The notes beneath the pieces were generated by a model that was given only the letters and a program-made list of their open reading frames with translations, was not told where the DNA came from and made no database searches. The position numbers and the translations under genes are program-made. This document shows, piece after piece, positions 43,620 through 54,224 of a stretch of 64,000 nucleotides of DNA. Numbering within the stretch: the stretch's first letter is position 1; every line of letters starts with the position of its first letter. This stretch comes from Helichrysum umbraculigerum (taxonomy: Eukaryota > Streptophyta > Magnoliopsida > Asterales > Asteraceae): the NCBI GenBank assembly GCA_949592205.1, contig CATIUR010000005.1, positions 89,024,777 through 89,088,776 on the forward strand. The letters are read 5' to 3'.

Positions 43620-45230
43620 ATCTACGATGGAGAATTAAGGTTCGTATAATTAGAATATGGAGCGCAATTGAAAACTACAATCTACCTTCTGTTGCTACGG
43701 TAGGAATGATTTTATTAGATGAGAAGGCATTCATCAATTTTTTTCCCTACTAACATGTTTAGTTACGTTATTTACAGTTAAAGTGTCAATATTTTATTAA
43801 TTGCATTTTATTTTGGTTGAGCTTTTTTTTTTTTAACATTATATTAACAGGGTACCCGCATTCTTGCTACTATTAAAAAAGTGTTACTGTTTCAATTCGA
43901 AGCTACATTTAAAGAAGGTCTTGTATTTTATGTTACAAAATTTGGTGTTCACCGTATAAAAAGGGATTCGTTGAAATACATTTGCAACCAAAAGTTCAAG
44001 CTTACGTTTGATTCTCGTACTCAACTTAGAACGTGTAACAATTTTGCCGGTTCTGAGCATGGATTCGTGTTTACTTCTTTTCGGCGAATACTATCGAGTA
44101 GGATTGACATTGGAGCATCAGTAGGTTAGTCATTAACTGTATTCTCAAACAGTTGTTTCCTTGTATGGCTTTTACAAAATTATATCAATTGACATAAAGT
44201 TTACCTTCTGTTTGTTTCAGATGTGATTGAATATATTAGATATTTTTCCATTCAAGATGTTGTGAGACATGGGAAGGAGACAAAACGAATAGTAATGCAA
44301 TTTTTAGATAACATGTGGGTACTAATATTTTTTTATGTTAAAGTCACTAATACATGGTTACCAATATTCACACATGCTTTTGTATGATATAATATAGAGG
44401 TGATCAGTTACAGTGTGTGATTTATGGTGACATTGCAAGTAAATTTGCGGAATACATTGACGCACATAATGTAGATCGACATACAATCATTGTGGTACTC
44501 CACTTTGCCAAAGTTCACGTTAAAGGAAGTAAGTGTTTTTTATTATATTAAGTTAATATGTGTAAAATTCTAGTAAACATATGTAGTCATAATAAATTAA
44601 TCTAACTATTAATTACTCCCTCCGTCCCATTTCTATTGTCCATTATTTCCATTTTGGGGTGTACCAAATTAATTGTCCACTTCCATAAATAGAAAGTTTA
44701 AGGAAATAAAGTTCTTTTTTGCCCCTAGTGTATATATATAAGACAAAAAAATAGGTAAAAAGTAGAGGGTAAAACTGTCATTTTATCAAAAAGTAAGAGA
44801 GAGATAGTTATATTTTCTTAAACTGCGTGTCTTTTTGTCTGGTGATAATAAAATTGGGACGGAGGGAGTACAACATTTGCAGACACGCGTTTGCTAGGTA
44901 ACTACTCGCGTACGACAAAGATATTTATTAACGCTGACTTACCTGAAGTTGACATGTTTACGAACAGGTATGGAACAAAAACCAATACAAAGAGTAAAGG
45001 TTATTAAATGATTTAACTGATACTTCCAAACATTTATGTTTTTGTTTTTTTAGATGAATCAACAGGAAAGAGTGCAAGATTATCGAGGAATTTATCACAT
45101 TTATTCGGAGCATAAGTTACTTACATGTTCTTATGTCGTGTTTAGTCTTGATATATGTTTAATTTATGTTATTTTAATTGTTTTTTCCCAGATTGCTGAT
45201 AAGTTTGGTCAGTAAGATTTATTTACCGGT
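43620..45230 (+). CDS. RPA1-like (DUF223) protein gene fragment, multi-exon
   Basis: It resembles the large subunit of replication protein A, the single-strand DNA-binding complex; DUF223-type relatives are common in plant repeats, including Helitrons. Exons read by eye: near 43640-43728 (KVRIIRIWSAIENYNLP ... MILLDEK); 43851-44124 (GTRILATIKKVLLFQFEA ... GFVFTSFRRI); 44221-44314 (DVIEYIRYFSIQDVV); 44398-44528 (GDQLQCVIYGDIASKFAEYI); 44883-44967 (NTRLLGNYSRTTKIFINADL); and a doubtful last exon near 45070. The 43728 donor appears to be GC rather than GT. The reading frame joins correctly at the internal borders. A Stowaway MITE lies in the intron after 44528. The first exon start is not resolved. 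No C-terminal zinc-finger DNA-binding domain was seen, so it is partial. It could be a host paralogue or transposon cargo. Confidence 0.6.
44616..44868. mobile_element. Stowaway-type MITE in an intron, 253 bp
   Basis: CTCCCTCCGTCCC pairs with GGGACGGAGGGAG at the right end; TA flanks both ends. It is a sister of 31817-32066 and lies between two RPA-like exons, so splicing would remove it. Confidence 0.92.
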
Positions 45231-45999
45231 GAGTGTTTATTAGTAGTACATTATCTCACAATATACAAACAAACATTGCGCTCATTGAGGTATTAAAGAT
45301 ACAAATAGTCAAGTTTAACGACCAGCCTTCCTAAAGTTTAAGTTTATTGCATACCAAGGTTCATGGCTTCCGATTAACCATAATGCGATGGTTGAATTAC
45401 TGTAATAATGTTATGTAATGTAATTTAAATTTTCTCTCCTAAATTTAAATGACCCTAAATCACAAATTATGTTTTATGAAGTTTGAATTTAGAATCCTAA
45501 TATTAAGAAGATTAATGCAGTATATAAAACATGATGGGAACCATACCTTTGATTACTTCTTCGTTATCTTGTATGGTCTTGTTGTGCTTTTCACCCCTAA
45601 ATTGAAGAAGTGATGATCTAAGATGTGATGATCTAAATTGAAGAAGTGATTATATTTGAACATTTCTCCCGTAAATAGTGTTAATATAATATTTGTATTT
45701 GACTGGTTCATTAGTAAATAAATGTATTCTTGGAAAAGAATACATTTATAAAAAAATATCAATTGAACATTGAATTCATACTGTTTTCTTAAACTTGTAA
45801 AAGTACTGCTTCATTACCTCTTCAGTAATAGTAATATTTAAGTAAAATAATTATTGTTATTGAAAGAATAAAATTGTAAAATCAAGGAAGCAATGGATAG
45901 TACAAAATGTTAGAGAAATTTTACAACTTCATGTCTGTTTCTAATAGGCTCAAGTAGAGTACAAAATAAAAATTCAATTCAGTTAGATAGAGTAAAAAA
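45231..45999. other. AT-rich spacer right of the RPA-like gene
   Basis: Nothing coding is recognised. A small direct repeat (aagtgatgatctaa / gtgatgatctaaattgaagaagtgat) lies near 45595-45650. Confidence 0.5.
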
Positions 46000-46144
46000 G
46001 ATGAATAATAGAGAAAGTAATGTGACTCCAAAAAATGATAATAGAGCAAGTCAATGGGAGGCAAGATATGATATGAAATGGGAGGCAAATAAAAATAAAA
46101 TGGGAGGGACACCTAATAAATGGGAGGCAATTACCTACCATTTC

Positions 46145-46210
<66 letters not shown>

Positions 46211-46690
46211 GGGATATATATTCAATGGGAGAATCAAAATAAATAAAATGGGAGGATAAAATGGGAGGGGATGCTGTAAAATGGGAGCTAGAAATTACAA
46301 AAGTAGTCATTTGAGACACACACCTACATACAAAAAAAAAAATTGGAGGCACATCTACTTTAAAATAGAAGGTAGGAGGCATTTTTAAGGCACAAACGGA
46401 GGCATATAATATGGGAGGATATTAAATAAAATGGTAGGGCATTAAATAAAATGGGAGGGCCCAGCTATAAAATACAAATACGAGGTAAATAAATTGGAGG
46501 CACAAATTGGAGGCACGGAGGCATATAAAATGGGATGACATGGAGGGCAAATAAGGGAGGCACGACTATGAAAATATGAAAATAGGAGGCAAATAAAAAT
46601 AAAATAAAAAAATAAAATGGGAGGGACATAGGCAAATAAAATGGGAGGCAATTCATTGGGAGGCAAATGAGAGGCGATTCATTGAATATA
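46000..46690. repeat. GGGAGGCA / AAATGGGAGG array, inverted counterpart of 41636-42360
   Basis: About 20 aatgggaggcaaataaaat-like units on the plus strand surround an AT run at 46147-46204. They are the reverse complement of the cctcccaaatttta units at 41.6-42.4 kb. Confidence 0.6.
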
Positions 46691-46734
46691 GATTTATATT
46701 AAAACGAATTTGATGGCTGGAATTTTATATTTGG

Positions 46735-46735
46735 G

Positions 46736-46818
<83 letters not shown>
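46735..46818. repeat. AT dinucleotide microsatellite, about 39 units
   Basis: Long uninterrupted TA run. The frames at 46710-46940 and 46725-47018 that read through it (YIYIYI) are artefacts. Confidence 0.95.
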
Positions 46819-46819
<1 letters not shown>

Positions 46820-48219
46820 CTCCAGCCTCCAAAAAGAAGGATATAGATCGTGGAGAGGTTATGATAACCGCCGAAAACCGAAAATCATTTATCATATGGT
46901 CCCGATTGAAAGTGAATGTGATCCAATGGCTAATACTTAAAGTCAATGTTGGCAGTTGCACTACCCGGTGGCCATATATATGGTAAATTTTATTGAGAAA
47001 GATGGTTATAAAAAGCATATTCTTTATAAAGTTAATTTGTAATGGGTTATTAAAATTGATTTTATTGGTATGTTTTATATATGCCTATTATTTGTACATC
47101 TAGGTTAACATATATAAACATGTACTTATTGTTATATATGTAGTAAATAATATATAAACATCTAGGTTAACATATATAAATATATAGTAAATAATAATTT
47201 GATTTAGTTTGGGTTGCCAATGTTGGGTAGAGATAAGCTAGGTTGATAGCTTAATGTTGTTTTTGTAGGTTAATATATATAAACATGTCTCGAATAGGTA
47301 AATGCGGGCCGGCAAAGGGGAATGACTACACATACAATCCAAATCGTTGCATTGAGTTCACACCACAAGGTGAGCCTTATGGACGAAACCGTGCATATTT
47401 TAGTTCTTGGTTTGGGCAAGAGGTTAAAGTGTGTATTCCTTATCATTTGCAATGGAATACAAAGGAAGTGGAGGGGAGAGACGAAACAAAATCTACTCTT
47501 GCAATGTTGGATCTTCTATGGGATCGTACAAAATTTCATTGGAACATTAGAGACAACGCGGTCAAACTAACAATGAAGAATAAGGTCAACAAACTATGGA
47601 GGGGCTTTATGTGCGAGCTTACCACCAAGTTTATTGCAGAAGATTGCTCGCCATTCCAAATGTATCCGTTTGTGTCAAAAGCGCATTGGCCAAGATTCGT
47701 TATTAAAAGGGCATTGGGCAATAAATTATCTATGGTTAAAATAATGTTTAAAATAAACTTACAAACACCCGCCTTGAATTCGAAAATATGGAAAAAGTTA
47801 ATCAGTGGTTCCTGAAGAACCGCTATAATAAATTATTGAAACACCCGTCATAACGTAAAAAGTAAAACCGCCTTTATAAATTACCCATTTTTGGCGCCAA
47901 TCATATGAAATGCACCACCATAACGTAACAAGAGTGACCGCCGTTAAAAGTAACGTAAATTGACGCCGAACAGATTAAATGCACCTCTTTATTGTAGATA
48001 AAATTTCCACCCTTAAATGACAACCAAAACACGTGTGAATCACAAAGAATACACCGCCTCTAATTATATAAAACCGCTATGTTCGATAGTTACGAAAGGC
48101 GGTGTTTTTACCGCCTTTAAAGATATTTCCATTTTAAACATCGCTTACATAAATGACGAGCGAGTCACCGCCGTTAATAGGCTTTTTCACCGCCGTAAAT
48201 GTTCATTTTAGTAGTAGTG
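46819..48219 (+). mobile_element. Right end of a second CACTA element
   Basis: The minus strand at the right edge reads CACTACTACTAAAATG, ending at 48219. 47840-48215 is filled with inverted ACCGCC / GGCGGT subterminal motifs (for example aaccgccttt, aggcggtgtttttaccgcc). A transposon-type ORF lies just inside. The left end was not found, so the element is truncated or interrupted further left. The motif differs from the first CACTA element (ACCGGACTC), so this is another family. Confidence 0.7.
47285..47815 (+). CDS. Transposon-associated ORF of the second CACTA element, 176 aa
   Basis: The start MSRIGKCGPAKG is followed by PNRCIEFTPQGEPYGRNRAY and SWFGQEVKVCIPYHL, then WDRTKFHWNIRDNA. A segment pairing a G-x-P-x-G-x-N motif with a later LW-x(n)-KF motif is typical of the plant Ptta/En/Spm-type second CACTA protein, here its N-terminal part. 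The frame ends soon after, so the protein is shortened or continues in exons I could not follow. It is followed directly by subterminal repeats, which supports truncation. No catalytic domain is visible. Confidence 0.5.
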   Translation: MSRIGKCGPAKGNDYTYNPNRCIEFTPQGEPYGRNRAYFSSWFGQEVKVCIPYHLQWNTKEVEGRDETKSTLAMLDLLWDRTKFHWNIRDNAVKLTMKNKVNKLWRGFMCELTTKFIAEDCSPFQMYPFVSKAHWPRFVIKRALGNKLSMVKIMFKINLQTPALNSKIWKKLISGS

Positions 48220-48342
48220 CAAACATATACATTTCACCGTCTCTAGGAGTTGAGCTTACAATTTGATGATTAAAAGGTTAACTCGATACTCATATATAAA
48301 TGCCCTTCGACGGTCATTTATTTATTAATAATCACTAATAAG

Positions 48343-48632
48343 GACTAATGACTAAATAGCCTAGCGGTAAGGGCAGCCCATGACTTCCTTGAGGTCATGG
48401 GTACGAATCCTGCCATGAGTATTATTTATCATAAATGTACCTACCACTAATGAAGCACATGACCCACAATGTTAAGGCTTAATCGGCACAAGTTACGATG
48501 GCTTGGACGGTGTGGTATATGTAATGTAAGTGATTTACCTGGCGATGTTGGACCTTGTGGGGGGTTCGGTCGTGCCCCATTGGAATATGGAGCGGCTCCC
48601 GTAGGTGGCTCAAATACCTAATTTTTTAATAT
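48343..48632 (+). mobile_element. tRNA-derived SINE with 11-bp target duplication
   Basis: TCACTAATAAG flanks it at 48332-48342 and 48633-48643. Near the 5' end, TAGCCTAGCGG fits the Pol III A box (TRGCNNAGYNGG) exactly. GGTACGAATCC, about 45 bp further on, fits the B box (GGTTCGANNCC) with one mismatch. The body of about 200 bp is unrelated to tRNA, and the 3' end is a short T-rich tail. It is about 290 bp. It needs a LINE partner for mobility, none of which is seen here. Confidence 0.85.
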
Positions 48633-48643
48633 TCACTAATAAG

Positions 48644-49437
48644 TTAAGTTTTTAAATCATTTTTAAGTGATTGTTGACTTATTGATAACTTATTTTTATT
48701 TAAATATCTGTATAACTCTTCACATGTATTTATAAAATACTATCTATATTATTGACATGTCGTAGTTAGAACGTCACATCTAAAGATCTTAGTTCTGCTC
48801 ATAGATGATTAAATATTAGGTGATAATATATGTAGTTGTTGACTTGTTGAGGTAAAATATTTTGGTATAGATAAGTTTGTTCGAGTGGAAAAAGATGTGC
48901 GATCAAGTGCAACTAAAAACCTTATGGTGTAACGATATGTGAGAACTCATTAATCAAAAGGTTGCGAGTTCAAAGCTCATAATAAAAGTTTTTCGTATAT
49001 ATGTGTGATAGTAGATTTTATTTGAGTACGTATATTGGAGGATTGCTTTTCTATTAAAAAGCTGAAACAATTTGTACGTTAAGTGTTTTAAAAGATTATC
49101 GTCCTGTAAGTGTTTTAAAAGATAATCATCCGGTGTTTATCGAGTATCATATAAACATGTGTAATATCTTGATTTATGTATTAGGGTAAGAATACGATAG
49201 AACCATATGCAGGTTTATACGTTCGACATGATAATATTAATTAAATTAAAATTTATGAAAATTACGACATATATATTGTAAAATGACCATTTTTTTTTTT
49301 AGTTACAAAATACAAGTTCACTTGTTTGCTAACCCTTTCTTACTTTTCGAGAGACTATTATTTGTACATTAAATATATATTTAGTTTGTCATCTACACAA
49401 ATAATAATAATAATAATAATATTCATCAAGATTGTTT
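48644..49437. other. 3' flank of the BCAT gene
   Basis: AT-rich, with no second gene. 48965-48990 (ggttgcgagttcaaagctc) resembles a Pol III B box, possibly an old SINE, but no A box was convincing. 49402-49420 is an ATA triplet run. The BCAT polyadenylation region must lie in the last few hundred bases. Confidence 0.5.
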
Positions 49438-49596
49438 TTAATCAATCTCAACAACCCAACCATACTTGTCTTCAATCTTTCCAACTTGAATCCCTTGTAG
49501 CATTTTGTATAACTTTTGACTCACTAGCCCATCACCTATTTTATACTCCACTCTACAAACAAAGATAGCAACCATTAGGAAAGTTAAGAATCAATT

Positions 49597-49632
<36 letters not shown>

Positions 49633-52600
49633 TGTAATTAAAAATAATAATTGAACCAAGTTTAACTCTAACTATTTTGTTTACCTTTGACCTTTGTATG
49701 TTATGCTACCTACGGTAGCAACGGTAACGGCTGTTCCAGTAGTAAAAACTTCATCGGCTTCCACTAGTTCATCTACTGCGACAAGACGTTCCTCAACCTA
49801 TAACAGTTGAAAGATCTTGCAGAATTTATGAACTAAAACAAATACAGAGACATACGATCTTTGTACATATATTTCTGTATGAAAGTATTTCTCTTTTGAA
49901 GTATGCTTGTGATATTTCGTGTTCAATGCAATGATTCAGTATGGTATGTTTAGTTCTTTGTAAGTAGGTCATGTAGTATTTATTTCTACACATGTGATTC
50001 ATGTTGATTTCTATCAAATGTCACAATAATGAAAACATAAAGACAGTCTCAACATTTAGTCGTAGACTAATAATCGTTGAAGGTTTACCTTGTATCCCAG
50101 GTCACGAGCAATGTCAATAATACTCTTTCTCGTAATTCCTTCAAGAATAGTACCCTCCGTTGCAGGAGTTGAAATAATGTTTCCCTATAAGCGAATAAGA
50201 GTTAGACTAAATAATACTTGTGCATATTAGAAAAATTCACACTTTGGTTTCATAAAATCTTGAAAGGAAATTAAAGTACCTTCACAACGAAAATATTACA
50301 TGAACTAGCTTCCTCAATGTATTTTTTATGGACTGAATCAAGGTACAATACATCAGAGAACCCTCGTCCTTTTGCCCTTGATACCGCTTGTAGTACCTAC
50401 ACGTTGTGAGTCATACGTTTAATATTTAGTATTTAATTACGTGTTGTATATAATGCATACTCAGCTTATCAATCAAGTTGTTACCGGAGCATAATTTGAA
50501 ATACTTTTGACACCTCCTGCCCCACCACGAGTTGCACGATGAAATTCATCCTCAACGTATAAGTTCAACGGTGCCATACCGGCCTGTATTTTTTGAACGA
50601 GCTTATATAACTATAAAGTTCATAACTAAAAATTGAGAGAAAAAAAAGATATTAATTAGAATAAAATGGAATAAAACCTTAAAATAATTGCCAACAGGGG
50701 ATGCATAGACTAAAAATGTGTATTCAGGAGCAGGTGATAAGCCCAATATAGGCCCTGTTCCAAGAAGCAAAGGCCTAATGTAAAGAGATCCTTTCCCTGG
50801 GGGTGGAATCTGCACATAAGCTCAATAAGTCGAATCAAAGACAATAAATAACAAGTGATAAACTACCAACTCAAATTTTGTCTTTTGGTATAAAGATACG
50901 ATAACGTGGGTAGTATAAAACTTTTGTTACCACGTTAACGTGCTGATATAATCGAGAATGAGAAATACCCATCGTTTGTTTGCAAGAGCGGTTTGTTTTA
51001 CTGCATCTACAAATTGTTGTACTGATGGAGATTGCATGCACATTCTCTCGGCTCCAATTTGCATGCGAATTGCATTTTGATCGGGACGGAAAAGGAAAAT
51101 CCTACCATTTTCTCCTCTATAAGCTTTTGTACCTTCAAAAAGTCCCTACATAAATAACTATATATTTAGTCTTATTACATATATAAATTATATGATAATA
51201 TAATCTAAATTTGATTATTTGTTTAGATATTCTTCTTCGATTTTTTGTTTTTACTTATAAACAACCTGGCTATAGTTTAGAACCCCTGCAGCCGGGCTTA
51301 ATTCAATATTGCCATAATCACTTAAGCGGCCTTGTTGAAAAGTGTCGTCCTGTGAGCATTTAGCCGTGTACATGTAATCGGTTCGTGTAAGTCCAAATCC
51401 AAGATTATTCCAATCAATATCAACATATCCTTCGTACCTAGAAACACAAAGTCTAAAATGTTACTTTAATAGGAATAAGGAGCTCGAGAATTGATTAAAA
51501 CTTGAAAGTGTCGCCAAAATATAAATTAAAAATTTATCTCAAAATTTGTCACGACTTTTTACAGTTCAACTAATGCGAAACCCGATATAGGTCCAATGGG
51601 ATTACACGGACGATAGAGAGATTAATTCATGAACTTATACGTACTTAGTAAATGTGAGATATGAATTTACACTCAACACGACTTTTGTTACACTATAACT
51701 TGTACGTGACGATTGATAATTATGTTTTAAATGAGAAATTGATAACATAAGTATAAATAAACATTAGAGTGGTACTTAAATATATAACCTGAGTATCGGT
51801 TCACTTTCTCGAAGTACCGAAGCAGCCTCTGGTGTGAAGCATCTTGTACCAACCTTCAAAATCACACCATGAAGTCTTACTTTAATATATTATTTAATTA
51901 ACTTTTATTATGAATAATAAATAACGATTTTATTTAACGCCACTCGTTCCGCATTAATTTGAAAAAAAATTAAAACTTTGGATAGTATTATATTTTAAAA
52001 AGTCGCCAAAGTAATGCGATATTAATTTCATAAAATAGTGTTATATTTTGAAGTCACAAAAGTAATCCTATATTAATTTTTTGAAATAATATTATATCTT
52101 GAAGTCAACAAATTATGCTAATTTATTTTTTAAGTCACATGCATCCTTATCTAATCCCATCTAGATGATAGAGATATGAACGACACATACGCTTAAAATC
52201 TAGACGTAAATATGCTATCATTTCGTACATCGACACATGTATTAATTACAATTTTGTGTAATCTTTCAATATCATCATCAGTAATTTTTTGTGTAAGCTC
52301 CTAAGGCGTAGCTCCATTTTGAAGGGAAGGAGTAATGTGCGATTTCAGCCGTTGATTTCCGTGATCTAACAGTTGAGATCGCTTTTCAATCAAAATGCAG
52401 TTGCCCCTCTTATCCGAATTATAATTTTGACACCAATTTTTTCACGTGTTTCATACACATACATATACTATTTTCACACTTAGTTAAAATTTTGATACAA
52501 ATCACTTATTAGGGGAGGTTCAAATGAGAACTACTTTATAGTTGAGAACTGTGAGAACCACAACAAATACGTGTTTGTTCACATGTGATTAACTTCAATC

Positions 52601-53543
52601 ATATGTGAACATTGATGTACGTTTAAGTGAAAAAGAAAAAAGTCAAAAAAAAATCATAAATTTACGCCTTAAAACACATTTTAACCGATTTGTTCACATT
52701 ATCGTTCACATGTGAACATGTATTTTTTTTTGCGTTTTTCGATATGATTTTAAGATTTTTTTTGACTTTTTTCTTTTTCAATTAAGCGTATATCAATGTT
52801 CACATATGATTGAAGTTAATCACATGTAAACAAACATGTATTCGTTGTGACTCTCACAGTTCTCAACTTTAAAGTGGTTCTCATTTGAACCTTCCCCACT
52901 CACTTATTAATGATTCAAATATCTAAGAAATAGTACGATCACTATATATATAACCTCAACATGTTCACATATAAACTAGATTCGACGTTTTTGGAACCAA
53001 AATTAAAAAAGCAACATGATACAAAGGACACACCAAACCAATTATTTTAAGTCTTCTTAGATGTATATAAAACAGGCAAAAATTCAATGGATCATGATCC
53101 TGAAGTTGAAATATGAAACGTGGCTTTGCATGTCTGAATTATTAGATTACAGTTGGATCAAAAGCCGAAAAGAAGGTGGGGTCATTCTTTTCATACACGG
53201 AATTAATAAATAACAAACAAACAAATTAAAAAAAAAAATCTTATTTAATTTGTTTTTAATTAATTACTAGCCTCTAGTTTTTTACCTAATTGATGATGTT
53301 TGGTTAATTTGGATTAAACATCTCATAAAACATACCAAACAAAACTCTTATCCAAAGTTTTCACGCACAAATTAAACCCATATCATTAAAATAACAATCA
53401 AAATGGAAAGAATAACATGTTTATTTAGTAAATTCATTAGAATTAGAATTGAAATGGGAAAATGAAGATGAAGAAAGTATATGTGTAACCTTTGATAATG
53501 AAGTCTGGAATAGAAGACGAAGACACGGGCTACGTCGGATCAT
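49438..53543 (-). CDS. BCAT: Branched-chain amino-acid aminotransferase, 10 exons, 379 aa
   Basis: A PLP enzyme that interconverts Leu, Ile and Val with their 2-oxo acids, using 2-oxoglutarate/Glu. Exons read on the minus strand: 53490-53543, 51789-51853, 51266-51437, 50969-51145, 50678-50809, 50485-50583, 50280-50396, 50089-50184, 49685-49797 and 49438-49552 (1140 nt, all joints in frame, GT-AG). Landmarks: VDIDWNNLGFGL and FEGTKAYRG at the N-terminal side, GLSPAPEYTFLVYASPVGNY, PLP lysine near residue 226 in GGAGGVKSISNYAP, LYLDSVHKKYIEEASSCNIF, the phosphate-binding TPATEGTILEGITRKSI, and ADEVFTTGTA. The end (KIEDKYGWVVEID) is canonical. The Arg/Ser-rich, acid-free start (MIRRSPCLRLLF) looks like an organelle presequence, more mitochondrial than plastid. 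Length fits the plant family. Intron 1 (51854-53489) holds a Mutator-type MITE. No lesion is seen. A truncated paralogue lies at 59889-60735. Confidence 0.96.
52512..52899. mobile_element. Long-TIR Mutator-type MITE in BCAT intron 1
   Basis: It reads GGGGAGGTTCAAATGAGAAC at the left and the inverted form at the right (ggttctcatttgaaccttcccc), with pairing of almost the whole element around a centre near 52700. TCACTTATTA occurs directly before (52502-52511) and after (52900-52909), a 9-10 bp duplication as in Mutator-like elements. It shares its GGTTCAAATGAGA terminus with the foldback elements at 3106 and 60829. Confidence 0.82.
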
Positions 53544-53669
53544 GTTCGAATCGATCCAAAAACTCACTGATATTTTTTGGAGAAATAATATAATAATATA
53601 TTAATTAATAATTAATTAGTGAGTGAGTGAGTAGAAAATGTAGGAGAATTGTGAGAGTCATTTGGTTGG

Positions 53670-53678
53670 TATTTATAG
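53670..53678 (-). promoter_or_regulatory. Probable TATA box of BCAT
   Basis: The minus strand reads CTATAAATA, 127 bases upstream of the ATG. It is conserved in the truncated copy (60511-60519) while nearby bases vary. A start site about 30 bp downstream would give a 5' leader of about 100 bases. Confidence 0.6.
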
Positions 53679-54224
53679 GACGTGAAGCCTCGGTGGAACA
53701 ACACGTCTGGACAAAAAGTTGTCGTAAGGAGTATCTACTTTTTAGTTAATTGGTTTTATCTATTGAACTTTACATCGTTTGATTTTATACTTATCCAACT
53801 TTAAAACTTTCTATTATATGTATTCAAATTAAAATTTTAAAGTCGTCAATTGTATGTTTTTTGCTCGTTTTTGACCACATAAATTGACAGGGTTTTTTTA
53901 AGTTAAATACATACAATAGTAAGTTAAATACATACAAAAAACGGTTTTAAAACTTAAATGCAAACAATAGAAGGCTTCGAAGTTGAATGTATACAATAGT
54001 AAAAAATGTAAAGTTCGATACATAACCAAAATATAAATCCGTTTTTATATTATATTTTAATTCCATAAGTACTATTTTATTACAGTATTTATTATTATAA
54101 ATACTTCTTCCGTCACAGTCAAAGTGTCAACTTTATCTTTGCACACAGTTTTAGAATTCTCTAGTAACTATATTTCTCACCAATCAAATAACATAATACC
54201 CACTAAAGTTTTTCGATTGATTGA

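Noticed and set aside
46710..47018. Tyr-Ile repeat proteins
   Set aside because: Translation of an AT microsatellite.
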